A DNA stretch of 64,000 bases from VAYN01 sp964540905 (GTDB lineage Bacteria > Actinomycetota > Thermoleophilia > Solirubrobacterales > 70-9): the NCBI GenBank assembly GCA_964540905.1, contig CAZIOS010000002.1, forward strand, positions 1 through 64,000, read 5' to 3'. Each line of letters opens with the position of its first letter. Positions within the stretch are counted from its first letter, which is position 1. Positions 42,607 through 51,621 of the stretch are shown here, in pieces. The notes under the pieces were generated by a model. The model made no database searches. It was given only the letters and a program-made list of their open reading frames with translations, and was not told the origin of the DNA. The translations under genes were made by a program, and so were the position numbers.

Positions 42607-43836
42607 CTATTTGGAGCTTTTGTCTTCGACTGACGCGGGTCGCTTGCCGAGCGTCACCGTGGCCTTCTTTTCCTGGCCGCCGCGGAGGATCGTCAGTTCC
42701 AGCGAATCGCCCGGCTTGTCGCCGTCGACGACTTCGATCAGTTCTTCCATCCCGGCGATCTTCTTGCCGCCGATCGCGGTGATGATGTCGCCGCCGAGCT
42801 CGACTTCGGCGCCGTCGATCGTCGCCGAGGTGTTGCCGCCTTCGATCCCGGCCTCGTCGGCGGGGCCGCCCTTTTCGACCGACTGGACGATCACGCCCTG
42901 TTCGGCCGGCAGGTTCAGCGCCTTCGCCAGCGAGGGGGTGATGCTGCCTCCCTCGATCCCGAGCCAGGCGTGTTCGACTTCGCCCTTGGTCTCGAGCTGG
43001 TGGATCTCGGCGCGGGCGGTGTCGATCGGGATCGCGAAGCCGATGCCGACGTTGCCCTCGGAGCCGCTGCCGCCGGTCTCGATCTGGGAGTTGATCCCGA
43101 TCACTTCACCCTCGGCGTTGATCAGCGGCCCGCCCGAGTTGCCGGGATTGATCGCCGCGTCGGTCTGGATCACGTTCGAGATCGAGAAGCCGTTGGGCGC
43201 CTGGATCTGGCGCTGCAGGGCCGAGACGATGCCGCTGGTGACGGTGCGGTCGAGCCCGAACGGGTTGCCGATCGCGACCACGGGGTCGCCGACTTCGGCC
43301 TTCGAGGAGTCGCCGAGGACGAGCGGGTGCAGTTCTTTCGCCGGCGCTTCGACCTTGAGCAGGGCCAGGTCCGAGGCGGGGTCGGTGCCGACCACTTCGG
43401 CGGTGTACTCGTTGTTGGAGGCGCCGAGTTTGACCTCGATCTTGTTCGCACCTTCGATCACGTGGTTGTTGGTGAGGATGTGGCCTTCGCCGTCGATCAC
43501 GATGCCGGAGCCGGTCGCGGTGCCGCCGCCTTCCTGTTCGGGTTCGCCGAAGGGCGAGAAGGTCGAGGTTTCCTTCGGCGGGATCTGCGATTCGATGAAG
43601 GCGACGCCGTCGCCGTCGCGCTTGTAGATCTGGTTGACGACGTTGGCGCTTTCGCCGCCGCCCGACTTGCTGACGACCGGCGCCGCCAGCGGCGCGGCGA
43701 CGGTCGTGGTCGAGCCGCCATCGGAGTGGATCCAGCCGGCGGCGATCGCGATCCAGCCGAAGGCGGCGACCACGACGCCGCCGAGCAGGGCGGAGCCGAA
43801 CGGGGTGCGGAGAAGTCTTTTCATCTTGGTGAGCAT
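42607..43836 (-). CDS. HtrA/DegP-like serine protease with PDZ domain (S1C)
   Basis: 409 aa. Signal anchor GSALLGGVVVAAFGWIAIAAGW near the N-terminus. Trypsin-like protease domain with ILTNNHVIEGA (His), DPASDLALLKVEA (Asp) and INPGNSGGPLINAEGEVIG (Ser). One PDZ domain from ~290 (AWLGIEGGSITPSLAKAL, GVIVQSVEKGGPADEAGIEGG, LELTILRGGQEKKATVTL). Extracytoplasmic quality-control or stress protease. Placed between trpC and trpF on the same strand, 86 nt after trpC, with a GC hairpin after it. ATG 43836 (MLTKMKRLLR); ATG 43824 is also possible. Confidence 0.95.
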   Translation of the reverse strand: MLTKMKRLLRTPFGSALLGGVVVAAFGWIAIAAGWIHSDGGSTTTVAAPLAAPVVSKSGGGESANVVNQIYKRDGDGVAFIESQIPPKETSTFSPFGEPEQEGGGTATGSGIVIDGEGHILTNNHVIEGANKIEVKLGASNNEYTAEVVGTDPASDLALLKVEAPAKELHPLVLGDSSKAEVGDPVVAIGNPFGLDRTVTSGIVSALQRQIQAPNGFSISNVIQTDAAINPGNSGGPLINAEGEVIGINSQIETGGSGSEGNVGIGFAIPIDTARAEIHQLETKGEVEHAWLGIEGGSITPSLAKALNLPAEQGVIVQSVEKGGPADEAGIEGGNTSATIDGAEVELGGDIITAIGGKKIAGMEELIEVVDGDKPGDSLELTILRGGQEKKATVTLGKRPASVEDKSSK

Positions 43837-43922
43837 GGCGACGATGATCCGGCCGGGCGCTGATTCGTTTCTAAATGCTCTCGAAAAGTTTTCTAAAGAA
43901 GCGTGGAGAGCGCGCCCGACGC

Positions 43923-44720
43923 CTAGAAGAGGTGCTCGCGGGTGCCTTCGTCGGCGCCGGTCAGCTCCCGCGTCTTCGCCTCCGGGTCGGCCGCCGCCAT
44001 CAGGGCGCCGCCGATCAGAACCGCGTCGACGCCGACCCGCTCCAGCTCCGCCAGCTCGGCGCGGCCGGAGATGCCGCTCTCGGCGACGACGGTCTTGCCG
44101 GCCGGGACATCCGGCATCAGCTCGAAGGTCGTCTGCAGGTCGACGCTGCCGGCGTCGAGGTTGCGGTTGTTGATCCCGATCACCTCGGCGTCAGCCGCCA
44201 GCGCCCGCTCCAGCTCCTCGCCGTCGTGGACCTCGACCAGGCAGTCGAGGTCGAGTGCCCGCGCCTCCGCGTAGAGCCCGCGCAGGGCCTCGTCGTCGAG
44301 GGCGCGGACGATCAACAGCACCGCGTCGGCGCCGTTCACCGCCGCCTCGTAGAGCTGGTAGGGGTCGACGATGAAGTCCTTGCGGATGATCGGCAGCCCG
44401 CAGGCCGCCCGCGCCGCCCGCAGGTCCTCGAGCGAGCCGCCGAAGTGGGGCTCGTCGGTCAGCACCGAGAGCGCCGCGGCGCCACCGCGCTCGTAGGCGC
44501 CGACCTGCTCCGGCACCGTCGCCGTCGCGGCGATCTCGCCGGCGCTGGGCGAGCGCCGCTTGAACTCGGCAATCAGCGAGAGGCCGGGACGCACCAGCGC
44601 CTCGTTGAAGGGACGGTCCTCGTCGCGGGCGCCGAGGCGCAACTCGAGGTCGGCCTGCGGCAGCTCGCGCCGCCGCGCCTCCACCCCCCGCCGGGCACCG
44701 TCGATCAGCTGCTCGATCAT
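43923..44720 (-). CDS. trpC: Indole-3-glycerol phosphate synthase
   Basis: 265-aa TIM-barrel enzyme. LIAEFKRRSPSAGEI (catalytic Lys, SPS), ALSVLTDEPHFGGSLEDL, LPIIRKDFIVDPYQLYEA (Lys), LVEVHDGEELE, IGINNRNLD, VVAESGISGRAEL (Glu, SGI) and ADAVLIGGALM. ATG 44720. 20 nt after the trpD stop. Confidence 0.97.
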   Translation of the reverse strand: MIEQLIDGARRGVEARRRELPQADLELRLGARDEDRPFNEALVRPGLSLIAEFKRRSPSAGEIAATATVPEQVGAYERGGAAALSVLTDEPHFGGSLEDLRAARAACGLPIIRKDFIVDPYQLYEAAVNGADAVLLIVRALDDEALRGLYAEARALDLDCLVEVHDGEELERALAADAEVIGINNRNLDAGSVDLQTTFELMPDVPAGKTVVAESGISGRAELAELERVGVDAVLIGGALMAAADPEAKTRELTGADEGTREHLF

Positions 44721-44740
44721 TCCCACTTGACCGACAGAGC

Positions 44741-45769
44741 CTAGTCGGCGGCGGAGACCGTCGCCGCGACCAGCCGCGCCAGCACCTCGGCCGCGGCGCC
44801 GGAGTCGATCGCCTCGGCCGCCCTGGCGACGCCCTGCTCGAGGTCGGCGGCGAGGCCGCCGAGGTAGATCGCGGCGGCGGCGTTGACGAGCACGAGGTCG
44901 CGCCGCGGCCCCGCCTCGCCGGCCAGCACCCGGCGCGTGGCGGCGGCGTTCTCGGCCGGCGTCCCCCCCGCCACCGCCTCCAGCTCGGCCGGTGCCAGGC
45001 CGAACTGGCCGGGCTCGACGAACCACTCCGAGGTGCGCCCGTCGGCGACCTCGATCACCCGCGTGCGCGAGGAGATCGAGAGCTCGTCGACACCGTCCTC
45101 GGCGCTGACGACCAGCGCCCGCTCGCTGCCGAGGCCGACCAGCGCCTCGGCGATCGTCTCCTGGTAGTGGCGATCGCCGACCCCGAGCAGCTGCCGGCTG
45201 GCGCCGGCGGGGTTGGTCAGCGGCCCGAGGAAGTTGAAGATCGTCCGCACCCCGAGCGCCTTGCGGGCCGGGATCACGTGCGCCATCGCGGCGTGGTGAC
45301 GGGGGGCGAACATAAAGCCGAAACCGACCTCCTCGATACAGCGCCCGACCTGCTCGGGATCGAGCTCGATGTCGACGCCGAGCGCCTCCAGCAGGTCGGC
45401 CGAGCCGCACCTGCTGGTGCTGGAGCGGTTGCCGTGCTTGGCGACGGCGCAGCCGGCGCCGGCCGCGACCAGCGCCGCCGTGGTCGAGACGTTGAAGGTC
45501 GAGGGGCCGCCGCCGGTGCCGGCGGTGTCGACCAGATCGGTGCGCGTCGTCGTCACCGGCGCCGCCAGCGAGCGCATCGTCCGCGCCAGCCCGACCAGCT
45601 CCGGGACCGTCTCCCCCTTCGCCCGCAGCGCGATCAGGAAGGCCCCGGTCTGGACCGGGTCGCAGCGCCCCTCCATGACCTCGCTGAGCACGGCCGAGGC
45701 GTGGTCGGCGGTGAGGTGGTCGCCCGCGCAGACGGCGTCGATCGCGCGGCTGACGACGTCGTTCGGCAT
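44741..45769 (-). CDS. trpD: Anthranilate phosphoribosyltransferase
   Basis: 342 aa. ALRAKGETVPELVGLARTM, VDTAGTGGGPSTFNVSTTAALVAAGAGCAVAKHGNRSSTSRCGSADLLEALG (PRPP loop GTGGGxxxFN and KHGNR), FMFAPRHHAAMAHVIPARKALGVRTIFNFLGPLTNPA. ATG 45769 overlaps the last base region of trpG (TGATG type). Part of trpEGDC. Confidence 0.97.
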   Translation of the reverse strand: MPNDVVSRAIDAVCAGDHLTADHASAVLSEVMEGRCDPVQTGAFLIALRAKGETVPELVGLARTMRSLAAPVTTTRTDLVDTAGTGGGPSTFNVSTTAALVAAGAGCAVAKHGNRSSTSRCGSADLLEALGVDIELDPEQVGRCIEEVGFGFMFAPRHHAAMAHVIPARKALGVRTIFNFLGPLTNPAGASRQLLGVGDRHYQETIAEALVGLGSERALVVSAEDGVDELSISSRTRVIEVADGRTSEWFVEPGQFGLAPAELEAVAGGTPAENAAATRRVLAGEAGPRRDLVLVNAAAAIYLGGLAADLEQGVARAAEAIDSGAAAEVLARLVAATVSAAD

Positions 45770-46332
45770 CAGCCCTCCCCGAGGAAGTTCTTCAGCAGGT
45801 GCTTGCCATGCGGAGTGAGGACCGACTCCGGGTGGAACTGGACCCCCTCGGCCGGCAGCTCGCGGTGGCGGGCCCCCATCACCACGTCGCCGAGCGAGGC
45901 GCTCAGCTCGAGCTCGTCGGGGAGGTCGGGATCGGCGACGAGCGAGTGGTAGCGGCCGGCGACGAACGGGCTCGGCAGGCCGGCGTAGATCGCCCTGCCG
46001 TCGTGGCTGATCTCGGCGTCCTTGCCGTGGACCGGCTCGCCCTGGACCACCCTGCCGCCGAAGGCCTCGACCAGCGCCTGGTGGCCGAGGCAGACGCCGA
46101 GCACCGGCGTCCCCGCCTCGGCGAAGGCGCGGATCGCGGCAACGGAGATCCCGGCCTCGGCCGGCGTGCAGGGGCCGGGCGAGACGACGAGGCGGTCGGG
46201 GTCGCGCTCGAGCAGCTCGCCGACCTCGGCGCGGTCGTTGCGGACGACCTCGATCTCGGCCCCGAGCTCGCCCAGGTATTGGACCAGGTTGTAGGTGAAG
46301 GAGTCGTAGTTGTCGACCACGAGCACGCGCAC
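45769..46332 (-). CDS. trpG: Anthranilate synthase glutamine amidotransferase component
   Basis: 187 aa class-I amidotransferase. LVVDNYDSFTYNLVQYLGELGAE, VVSPGPCTPAEAG, VLGVCLGHQALVEAFGG (nucleophile Cys in CLGHQ), YHSLVAD, EGVQFHPESVLTPHG (His, Glu). GTG 46332 starts 2 nt after the trpE stop; a longer frame running into trpE is rejected. Supplies ammonia to TrpE. Confidence 0.96.
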   Translation of the reverse strand: MRVLVVDNYDSFTYNLVQYLGELGAEIEVVRNDRAEVGELLERDPDRLVVSPGPCTPAEAGISVAAIRAFAEAGTPVLGVCLGHQALVEAFGGRVVQGEPVHGKDAEISHDGRAIYAGLPSPFVAGRYHSLVADPDLPDELELSASLGDVVMGARHRELPAEGVQFHPESVLTPHGKHLLKNFLGEG

Positions 46333-46334
46333 GG

Positions 46335-47873
46335 CTAGCTCCAGTCCGGCTGTTCGCAGGCGACCTCGACGGCGCGGAAGACCGCCCGCGCCTTGTTCAC
46401 CGACTCGTTGTACTCGTAGGCCGGCACGGCGTCGGCGACGGTGCCGCCGCCGGCCTGCACGTGCAGCTGGCCGTCCTTGACGACGACGGTGCGGATGTGG
46501 ATCGCGGTGTCGAGGTCGCCGTCCCAGGCGAGGTAGCCGATCGCGCCGCCGTAGGAGCAGCGCTTGACCTTCTCCAGCTCGTCGATGATCTGCATCGCCC
46601 GCACCTTCGGCGCTCCGGAGAGAGTGCCGGCGGGGAGCGCCGAGCGCAACACGTCCATCGCGCTCACCCCCTCGCGCAGCGTCCCCGTCACCTGGCTGAC
46701 GATGTGGAGGACGTGGGAGTAGGTCTCGACCACCATCAGCTCGTCGACGCTGACGCTGCCGTACTCGCAGACGCGGCCGAGGTCGTTGCGGCCGAGGTCG
46801 ACCAGCATCACGTGCTCGGCCCGCTCCTTGGCGTCGTTGACCAGCCGCTCGGCGAGGCGCCGGTCCTCGTCCTCGCTCTTGCCGCGCGGGTAGGTGCCGG
46901 CGATCGGCCGCGTCTCCACCCGCCGGCCGGCGACCTTGACCAGCGGCTCCGGCGAGGCGCCGGCGAGCTGGAAGTCGCCGAACTCGAGGAAGTACATGTA
47001 GGGCGAGGGGTTGACCGCGCGCAGGCCGCGGTAGACCGAGAAGGCCTCGACCGGGGCCGGCGCCGAGAAGCGCTGCGAGGGCACGACCTGGAAGGCGTCG
47101 CCGGCGTGGACGTACTCGACGATCCGCGCCACCGCCGCTTCGAACTCCTCGCGCTCCATGTTGGAGACGAAGCGCGGCGCCTCGCTGACGCTGGGGGTGG
47201 CAGGCACGGGGACGGCGCCGCGAAGGCGCTCGCGCATCTCGGCGATTGTCGCGGCGGCGCGCTCGTAGGCGGCGTCGACGTCGCCGTCGTCCGCTACGAA
47301 GGCACAGGCGAGGATCGTCAGCTCGTGGCGCAGGTGGTCGAAGACCAGCATCGCGTCGGTGATCATCAGCGCCAGGTCGGGCAGCCCGAGCGGGTCCGGG
47401 TTGGGGTCGCCGAGCGGCTCCACCGTGCGCACCAGGTCGTAGCCGAAGAAGCCGACGGCGCCGCCGGCGAAGGGCGGCAGGCCCTCGACTGGCGCCGGCC
47501 GGAACTCGGCCAGGCGGGCGGCGACGGCGGCGTAGGGATCGGCGGCGGCTTCGCGGCGACCGGGCGGCGCCCCGGCGGCGGCCTCCTCCCCGCTCCACTC
47601 CGAGAGCGTGCCCTCGCTCCAGCGCAGCAGCGCCCGCGGGCGCAGGCCGACGAAGGAGTAGCGGCCGACCTGGCCCTGCTCGGCGGACTCGAGCAGGAAG
47701 CAGGGCGCCCCCGCCGGCTCGCCGGCGCGCAGCTTGAGGAAGGCCGAGACCGGCGTCTCGCAGTCGTCGAGGAGCCGCGCCCGCACCGGCACCACGTTGC
47801 CCTCGCGGGCTAGCTCGCGAGCCTGCTCGAGGCTCGGCTCGAGCTTCAGCTCGGAGTCACTGGCTACGGGCAT
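46335..47873 (-). CDS. trpE: Anthranilate synthase component I
   Basis: 512 aa chorismate-binding enzyme. N-terminal feedback-site segment ETPVSAFLKL and LLESAEQGQVGRYSFVG (ESxxxxGRYSFxG, the tryptophan-sensing motif). Core: VEYVHAGDAFQVVPSQRFSA, SPYMYFLEF, ASPEPLVKVAGRRVETRPIAGTYPRG, HVMLVDLGRNDLGRV, FPAGTLSGAPKVRAMQ-like SALPAGTLSGAPKVRAM, GAIGYLAWDGDLDTAIHIRT. Overlaps hisIE by 17 nt. Confidence 0.97.
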   Translation of the reverse strand: MPVASDSELKLEPSLEQARELAREGNVVPVRARLLDDCETPVSAFLKLRAGEPAGAPCFLLESAEQGQVGRYSFVGLRPRALLRWSEGTLSEWSGEEAAAGAPPGRREAAADPYAAVAARLAEFRPAPVEGLPPFAGGAVGFFGYDLVRTVEPLGDPNPDPLGLPDLALMITDAMLVFDHLRHELTILACAFVADDGDVDAAYERAAATIAEMRERLRGAVPVPATPSVSEAPRFVSNMEREEFEAAVARIVEYVHAGDAFQVVPSQRFSAPAPVEAFSVYRGLRAVNPSPYMYFLEFGDFQLAGASPEPLVKVAGRRVETRPIAGTYPRGKSEDEDRRLAERLVNDAKERAEHVMLVDLGRNDLGRVCEYGSVSVDELMVVETYSHVLHIVSQVTGTLREGVSAMDVLRSALPAGTLSGAPKVRAMQIIDELEKVKRCSYGGAIGYLAWDGDLDTAIHIRTVVVKDGQLHVQAGGGTVADAVPAYEYNESVNKARAVFRAVEVACEQPDWS

Positions 47874-48504
47874 TCAGCACTTCCATCACGGCGGCCTGCG
47901 AGACCCCGCGCGAGACCAGCAGCACGCTGAGGTGGTACAGGAGGTCGGCAGCCTCTTCGGCGACGCGCTCGTTCGACTCCTCGCGCCCGGCGCGGATCAC
48001 CTCCTCCGCCTCCTCCTCGACCTTCTCCCCGATCAGGGCGGGGTCGTCGAGCAGCTTCACCGTGTAGCTGCCGTCGGGGCGCTCGACGGCGCGGCTGCGC
48101 AGGGTCCGCTCCAGCGCCGGCAGCGCTTCGTAGTTGACCGGGAACGGCTCGCCCGGCGCCGGCGGCGCGTCCTTGCGGATCGAGGCCGAGCCCAGCACCT
48201 CGCGGTAGAAGCAGCTGCGCTGGCCGGTGTGACAGGCGGGCCCGGCGGGGTCGACCATCGCCACCAGGGCATCGCCGTCGCAGTCGTAGCGGAGCTGGCG
48301 CAGGTACATGAAGCTGCCCGAGCTTTCGCCTTTTTTCCAGAGCTCGTCGCGGGAGCGGCTGTGGAAGTGCAGATCGCCGGTCTCAAGCGTCATTTCCAGC
48401 GATTCCGAGCTGACGTAGGCGAGCATCAGCACCTCGCCGGTGGCGAAGTCCTGAACCACGCAGGGCGCCAGCCCGCGCTGGTCGAATTCGATTTCTCCGA
48501 ACAT
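47857..48504 (-). CDS. hisIE: Bifunctional phosphoribosyl-AMP cyclohydrolase / phosphoribosyl-ATP pyrophosphatase
   Basis: 215 aa, two histidine-pathway enzymes fused. HisI part (residues ~1-110): AYVSSESLEMTLETGDLHFHSRSRDELWKKGESSGSF, YDCDGDALVAMVDPAGPACHTGQRSCFY (zinc Cys and Asp). HisE part (~115-205): LERTLRSRAVERPDGSYTVKLL, GEKVEEEAEEVIRAGREESNERVAEEAADLLYHLSVLLVSRG. The only his gene in the window, placed 5' of trpE with overlap and 26 nt after era. Confidence 0.95.
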   Translation of the reverse strand: MFGEIEFDQRGLAPCVVQDFATGEVLMLAYVSSESLEMTLETGDLHFHSRSRDELWKKGESSGSFMYLRQLRYDCDGDALVAMVDPAGPACHTGQRSCFYREVLGSASIRKDAPPAPGEPFPVNYEALPALERTLRSRAVERPDGSYTVKLLDDPALIGEKVEEEAEEVIRAGREESNERVAEEAADLLYHLSVLLVSRGVSQAAVMEVLNARSQ

Positions 48505-48530
48505 CGGCCCATCGTAGCCCGCGTGGCGGG

Positions 48531-49424
48531 TTACTCGATCCCGAGCCGGTCCAGCAGATCCTCGTCGCGGCGCCAGTGGCGGCGGACGCGGACGGTGAGA
48601 TCGAGGTGGACCTGGGCGTCCAGCTCGGCTTCGAGCGAACGCCGCGCGCCGGCGCCGATCTCGCCGATCTTGGCGCCGCCCCTACCGATCAGGATCCCCT
48701 TCTGGGACTCGGTCTCGGCCCAGATCTCGGCCGCGACGAGGACCAGCCCGTCCTCGCGCGGGGCGACCTCCTTGACCGCGACCTCGACCGAGTGCGGGAT
48801 CTCCTGGCGGGTGCGGTTCAGCACCTGCTCGCGGATCAGCTCGGCCAGCAGCAGCTCGCTCGACTGGTCGCTGTGGTCCTCCGGCGGGTACATGTAGGGC
48901 CCCTCGGGGACCAGCTCGCCGAGCCGCGCCAGCAGCGGCGCCAGCCCCTCCCCCGTGCGGGCGCTGATCGGGAAGACCTCGTCGACCCCCTCCAGCTCGG
49001 CGGCGGCGACCAGGACCGGGACCAGCTCGTTGGGGCCGAGCCGGTCGGCCTTGTTGACCGCGCAGATCACCGGCAGCCGGGCGCCGGCGTCGAGCAGGGC
49101 GCGGACGATGAAGCGGTCGCCGGGGCCGACGCCCTCCTCGCCGTTGATCACGACCAGGGCGACGTCGGAGTCGGCCAGCTCGCGCTCGACCCGCTGCTGC
49201 ATCCGCTCGGTCAGCACGTCGCGGGGCCGCTGCACCCCCGGCAGGTCGACGAGGACCAGCTGGCGCCCGGCCTCGAGGTCGGTGGCGACGCCGCGGATCG
49301 CCCGCCGGGTCGTCTGCGGGCGCACCGAGACGATCGCCACGTGGGAGCCGACCAGGGCGTTGACCAGGGTCGACTTGCCGACGTTGGGCCGTCCCGCCAA
49401 TCCCACGAAGCCGGAGCTGGTCAT
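48531..49424 (-). CDS. era: GTPase Era
   Basis: 297 aa. G1 GRPNVGKSTLVNALVG, G2 TTRRAIRG, G3 DLPGVQRP, G4 NKADRLG, then C-terminal KH domain (VAVKEVAPREDGLVLVAAEIWAETESQKGILIGRGGAKIGEIGAGARRSLEAEL). Binds 16S rRNA 3' end and helps 30S maturation. Overlaps ybeY by 4 nt; phoH-ybeY-era is a common order. Confidence 0.97.
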   Translation of the reverse strand: MTSSGFVGLAGRPNVGKSTLVNALVGSHVAIVSVRPQTTRRAIRGVATDLEAGRQLVLVDLPGVQRPRDVLTERMQQRVERELADSDVALVVINGEEGVGPGDRFIVRALLDAGARLPVICAVNKADRLGPNELVPVLVAAAELEGVDEVFPISARTGEGLAPLLARLGELVPEGPYMYPPEDHSDQSSELLLAELIREQVLNRTRQEIPHSVEVAVKEVAPREDGLVLVAAEIWAETESQKGILIGRGGAKIGEIGAGARRSLEAELDAQVHLDLTVRVRRHWRRDEDLLDRLGIE

Positions 49425-49786
49425 CGCAAGGAGGCGAGGACGCGGCCCTGCAGGGCGAGCATCTGGCCGTCGTCGGTCTCGTGGTCGTAGTCGCAGAGGT
49501 GGAGGACGCCGTGGACGGCGGCCTCGGTCACGTCGCCGCAGTGCTCGGGGCAGATCGCGACGTCGCCGAGCTCGCGCGGGCCGGCGACCTGGCCGGGGCC
49601 GTCGAGGGGGAAGGCGAGCACGTCGGTCGGCGCATCCCTGCCGCGGTGCTCGCGGTTGAGCTCGCGGATGCGCCGCTCGTCGACCAGCTCGACCGCGAGG
49701 TGGCCGTCGGCGACGCCGGCGGCCTCGAGCGCCGCGGCGACCGGCGCCCGCAGCTCGGTCGGCACGTCGCTCAGATCCAGGCTCAA
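49421..49786 (-). CDS. ybeY: Endoribonuclease YbeY
   Basis: 121 aa zinc-dependent RNase for rRNA processing. RIRELNREHRGRDAPTDVLAFPLD, LGDVAICPE and EAAVHGVLHLCDYDHETDDG with the HxxxH...H zinc motif. Slightly short (usual ~150 aa), missing part of the N-terminus compared with E. coli. Overlaps phoH and era by 4 nt each. Confidence 0.95.
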   Translation of the reverse strand: MSLDLSDVPTELRAPVAAALEAAGVADGHLAVELVDERRIRELNREHRGRDAPTDVLAFPLDGPGQVAGPRELGDVAICPEHCGDVTEAAVHGVLHLCDYDHETDDGQMLALQGRVLASLR

Positions 49787-50763
49787 GGGCTCGGGGTCGG
49801 CCCGTGTTCGGCCCGGGCCGCCCGCTCGCGGTCGTGCTCGTCGTAGGCGGCGACGATCCGCTGCACCAGCTTGTGGCGGACGACGTCCTCGCCGCCGAAC
49901 TCGACGAAGGAGACGTCCTTGACCTCGTCGAGGATGTCGCGGACGGCGATCAGGCCGGAGCGCTGCTCGCTCGGCAGGTCGATCTGGGTGACGTCGCCGG
50001 TCACGACCATCCGCGAGTTGAAGCCGAGCCGGGTCAGGAACATCTTCATCTGCTCGGGGCTGGTGTTCTGCGCCTCGTCGAGGATCACAAAAGAATCATT
50101 AAGCGTGCGGCCGCGCATGAATGCGAGCGGCGCGACCTCGATCACGTCGCGCTCGAAGTAGCCGTTGACCCGGTCGGGGTCGATCATGTCGTAGAGCGCG
50201 TCGAACAGCGGCCGCAGGTAGGGATCGACCTTGGCCTGGATGTCGCCGGGCAGGAAGCCGAGCCGCTCGCCCGCCTCGACCGCGGGCCGGGTGAGGATGA
50301 TCCGCTGCACCTTGCGTTCGGTCAGCGCCGCCGCCGCCATCGCCACCGCAAGGAAGGTCTTGCCGGTGCCGGCGGGGCCGATCCCGAAGGTGATCGTGTG
50401 GCGGCGGATCGAGTCGACGTAGCGTTTCTGGGTCAGCGTCTTCGGCGCCACCTTGGTGTTGCGGTGGCGCCAGACGACGTCGTCGAGGATCTCGGCCGGG
50501 CTCTCGTCGGCGTCGAGCGCACCCGCCACCGCCTCGATCGTCCCCGGTGCCACCTCGTGTCCCTGCTCGATCAGCTCGACCAGCTCGTCGACCACGGTGG
50601 CGGCGGTCTGGACGTCGTCGGAGTCGCCGTCGAGCGTGAGCACGTTGCCGCGCAGGTGCAGATCGCAGTCGAGGCGCTCGCGCAGCGCCCGCAGCACGGT
50701 GTCCTCCGAGCCGGCCAGCTCGGCGGCGACCGGGTTGTCGAGCGTCAGCTGCCTACGGGCCAA
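49783..50763 (-). CDS. phoH: PhoH-like ATPase
   Basis: 326 aa. N-terminal KH-like/PhoH domain (NVLTLDGDSDDVQTAATVVDELVELI), linker, then the P-loop ATPase: TLTQKRYVDSIRRHTITFGIGPAGTGKTFLAVAMA (Walker A), LTRPAVEAGERLGFLPG, DSFVILDEAQNTSPEQMKMFLTRLG (Walker B) and VTGDVTQIDLP. Helicase-like role in RNA metabolism next to ybeY and era. 2 nt after yqeY. Confidence 0.95.
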   Translation of the reverse strand: MARRQLTLDNPVAAELAGSEDTVLRALRERLDCDLHLRGNVLTLDGDSDDVQTAATVVDELVELIEQGHEVAPGTIEAVAGALDADESPAEILDDVVWRHRNTKVAPKTLTQKRYVDSIRRHTITFGIGPAGTGKTFLAVAMAAAALTERKVQRIILTRPAVEAGERLGFLPGDIQAKVDPYLRPLFDALYDMIDPDRVNGYFERDVIEVAPLAFMRGRTLNDSFVILDEAQNTSPEQMKMFLTRLGFNSRMVVTGDVTQIDLPSEQRSGLIAVRDILDEVKDVSFVEFGGEDVVRHKLVQRIVAAYDEHDRERAARAEHGPTPSP

Positions 50764-50765
50764 GG

Positions 50766-51197
50766 TCAGGCACCCAGCCGGGCCCGCACCGCGGCGCTGA
50801 CCCGCTTGCCGTCGGCACGGCCGCCCAGCTTCGGCATCAGCGCCGACATCACCTGGCCCATCTGCCGCTGCTCGCTGGCGCCGGTCTCGGCGACGGCGGC
50901 GTCGACCAGCTCGGTCAGCTCCTCGTCGGAGAGCTGCTGCGGCAGGTAGCCCTCGATCAGCTCGGCCTCGAAGCGCTCGGCGGCGGCCTGCTCGGTCCGG
51001 CCGGCGCCCTCGTAGGCCTCGGCCGCCTCGACCCGCTTCTTGCGCTCGCGCTGCAGCACCGCGACCTCGTCGCCCTTGCCCAGCTTGGCGTCCTGCTGGA
51101 GCACGTCGACGACCAGCCGCAGCGCGCTCGCGCGCTCGCGATCGCGGGCTTTCATCGCCACCCGCACGTCGCTCTGGACCTGCTCTAGAACGCTCAC
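50766..51197 (-). CDS. GatB/YqeY-domain protein
   Basis: 143 aa. MKARDRERASALRLVVDVLQQ at the N-terminus, AAERFEAELIEGYLPQQLSDEELTELVDAAVAETGASEQRQMGQVMSALMPKLGGRADGKRVSAAVRARL, the YqeY helical domain related to the tail of GatB; it may assist tRNA-dependent amidation or bind tRNA. GTG 51197; the longer open frame to 51320 crosses vapC and is not used. 4 nt downstream of vapC. Confidence 0.92.
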   Translation of the reverse strand: MSVLEQVQSDVRVAMKARDRERASALRLVVDVLQQDAKLGKGDEVAVLQRERKKRVEAAEAYEGAGRTEQAAAERFEAELIEGYLPQQLSDEELTELVDAAVAETGASEQRQMGQVMSALMPKLGGRADGKRVSAAVRARLGA

Positions 51198-51201
51198 CGG
51201 C

Positions 51202-51621
51202 CTAAGGGTAGTCGGCGGCGTCCGGGGCCACCGCGAGGCCCTTGGAGACGAGATCGCGAACGTCGGTGCTGACCAGGGCCCAGCCGTGCCGGCGAGCGGC
51301 GGCGACATAGGCGGCGTCATAGGCGCTGAGACCGTGCTCGGCGACGGCCCCGAGAGCCGACTCGATCAGATCGGCGTCGACCGCGACGATGCGATCGCCA
51401 CAGCGGGCGATCAGCGTGCGACAGAGATCCAGGGCCAGATCGGCACGCTGCCAGCGTCCGCCGACGACGTTGGCGACCTCGTGGAGAGTCAAGTCAAGGG
51501 CGGACACGGGCCGCCGCATGTCGAGAACCAGAGAGCGAGCGGTCGCGCAATAGAAGTCCTCCGCGTCCTTGGACGCGACCCACACGCTGGCGTCGAGCAG
51601 AAGCGTCTCAGTGCGATTCAC
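51202..51621 (-). CDS. PIN-domain toxin (VapC-like)
   Basis: 139 aa PIN domain ribonuclease. LLLDASVWVASKD (first Asp), LTLHEVANVVGG (Glu), LSAYDAAYVAAA (Asp) and ALVSTDVRDLV (Asp) give the four acidic active-site positions. Overlaps the antitoxin gene by 14 nt. A VapC-type toxin would cleave tRNA or rRNA when free of antitoxin (family knowledge). Confidence 0.85.
   Translation of the reverse strand: MNRTETLLLDASVWVASKDAEDFYCATARSLVLDMRRPVSALDLTLHEVANVVGGRWQRADLALDLCRTLIARCGDRIVAVDADLIESALGAVAEHGLSAYDAAYVAAARRHGWALVSTDVRDLVSKGLAVAPDAADYP

Noticed and set aside
47857..48530. Tryptophan attenuator or T-box upstream of trpE
   Set aside because: trpE overlaps hisIE, and the 26 nt before hisIE are too short; no Trp-rich leader peptide or T-box seen. 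A tiny 7-bp hairpin (CCCGC/GCGGG near 48519) is not enough.
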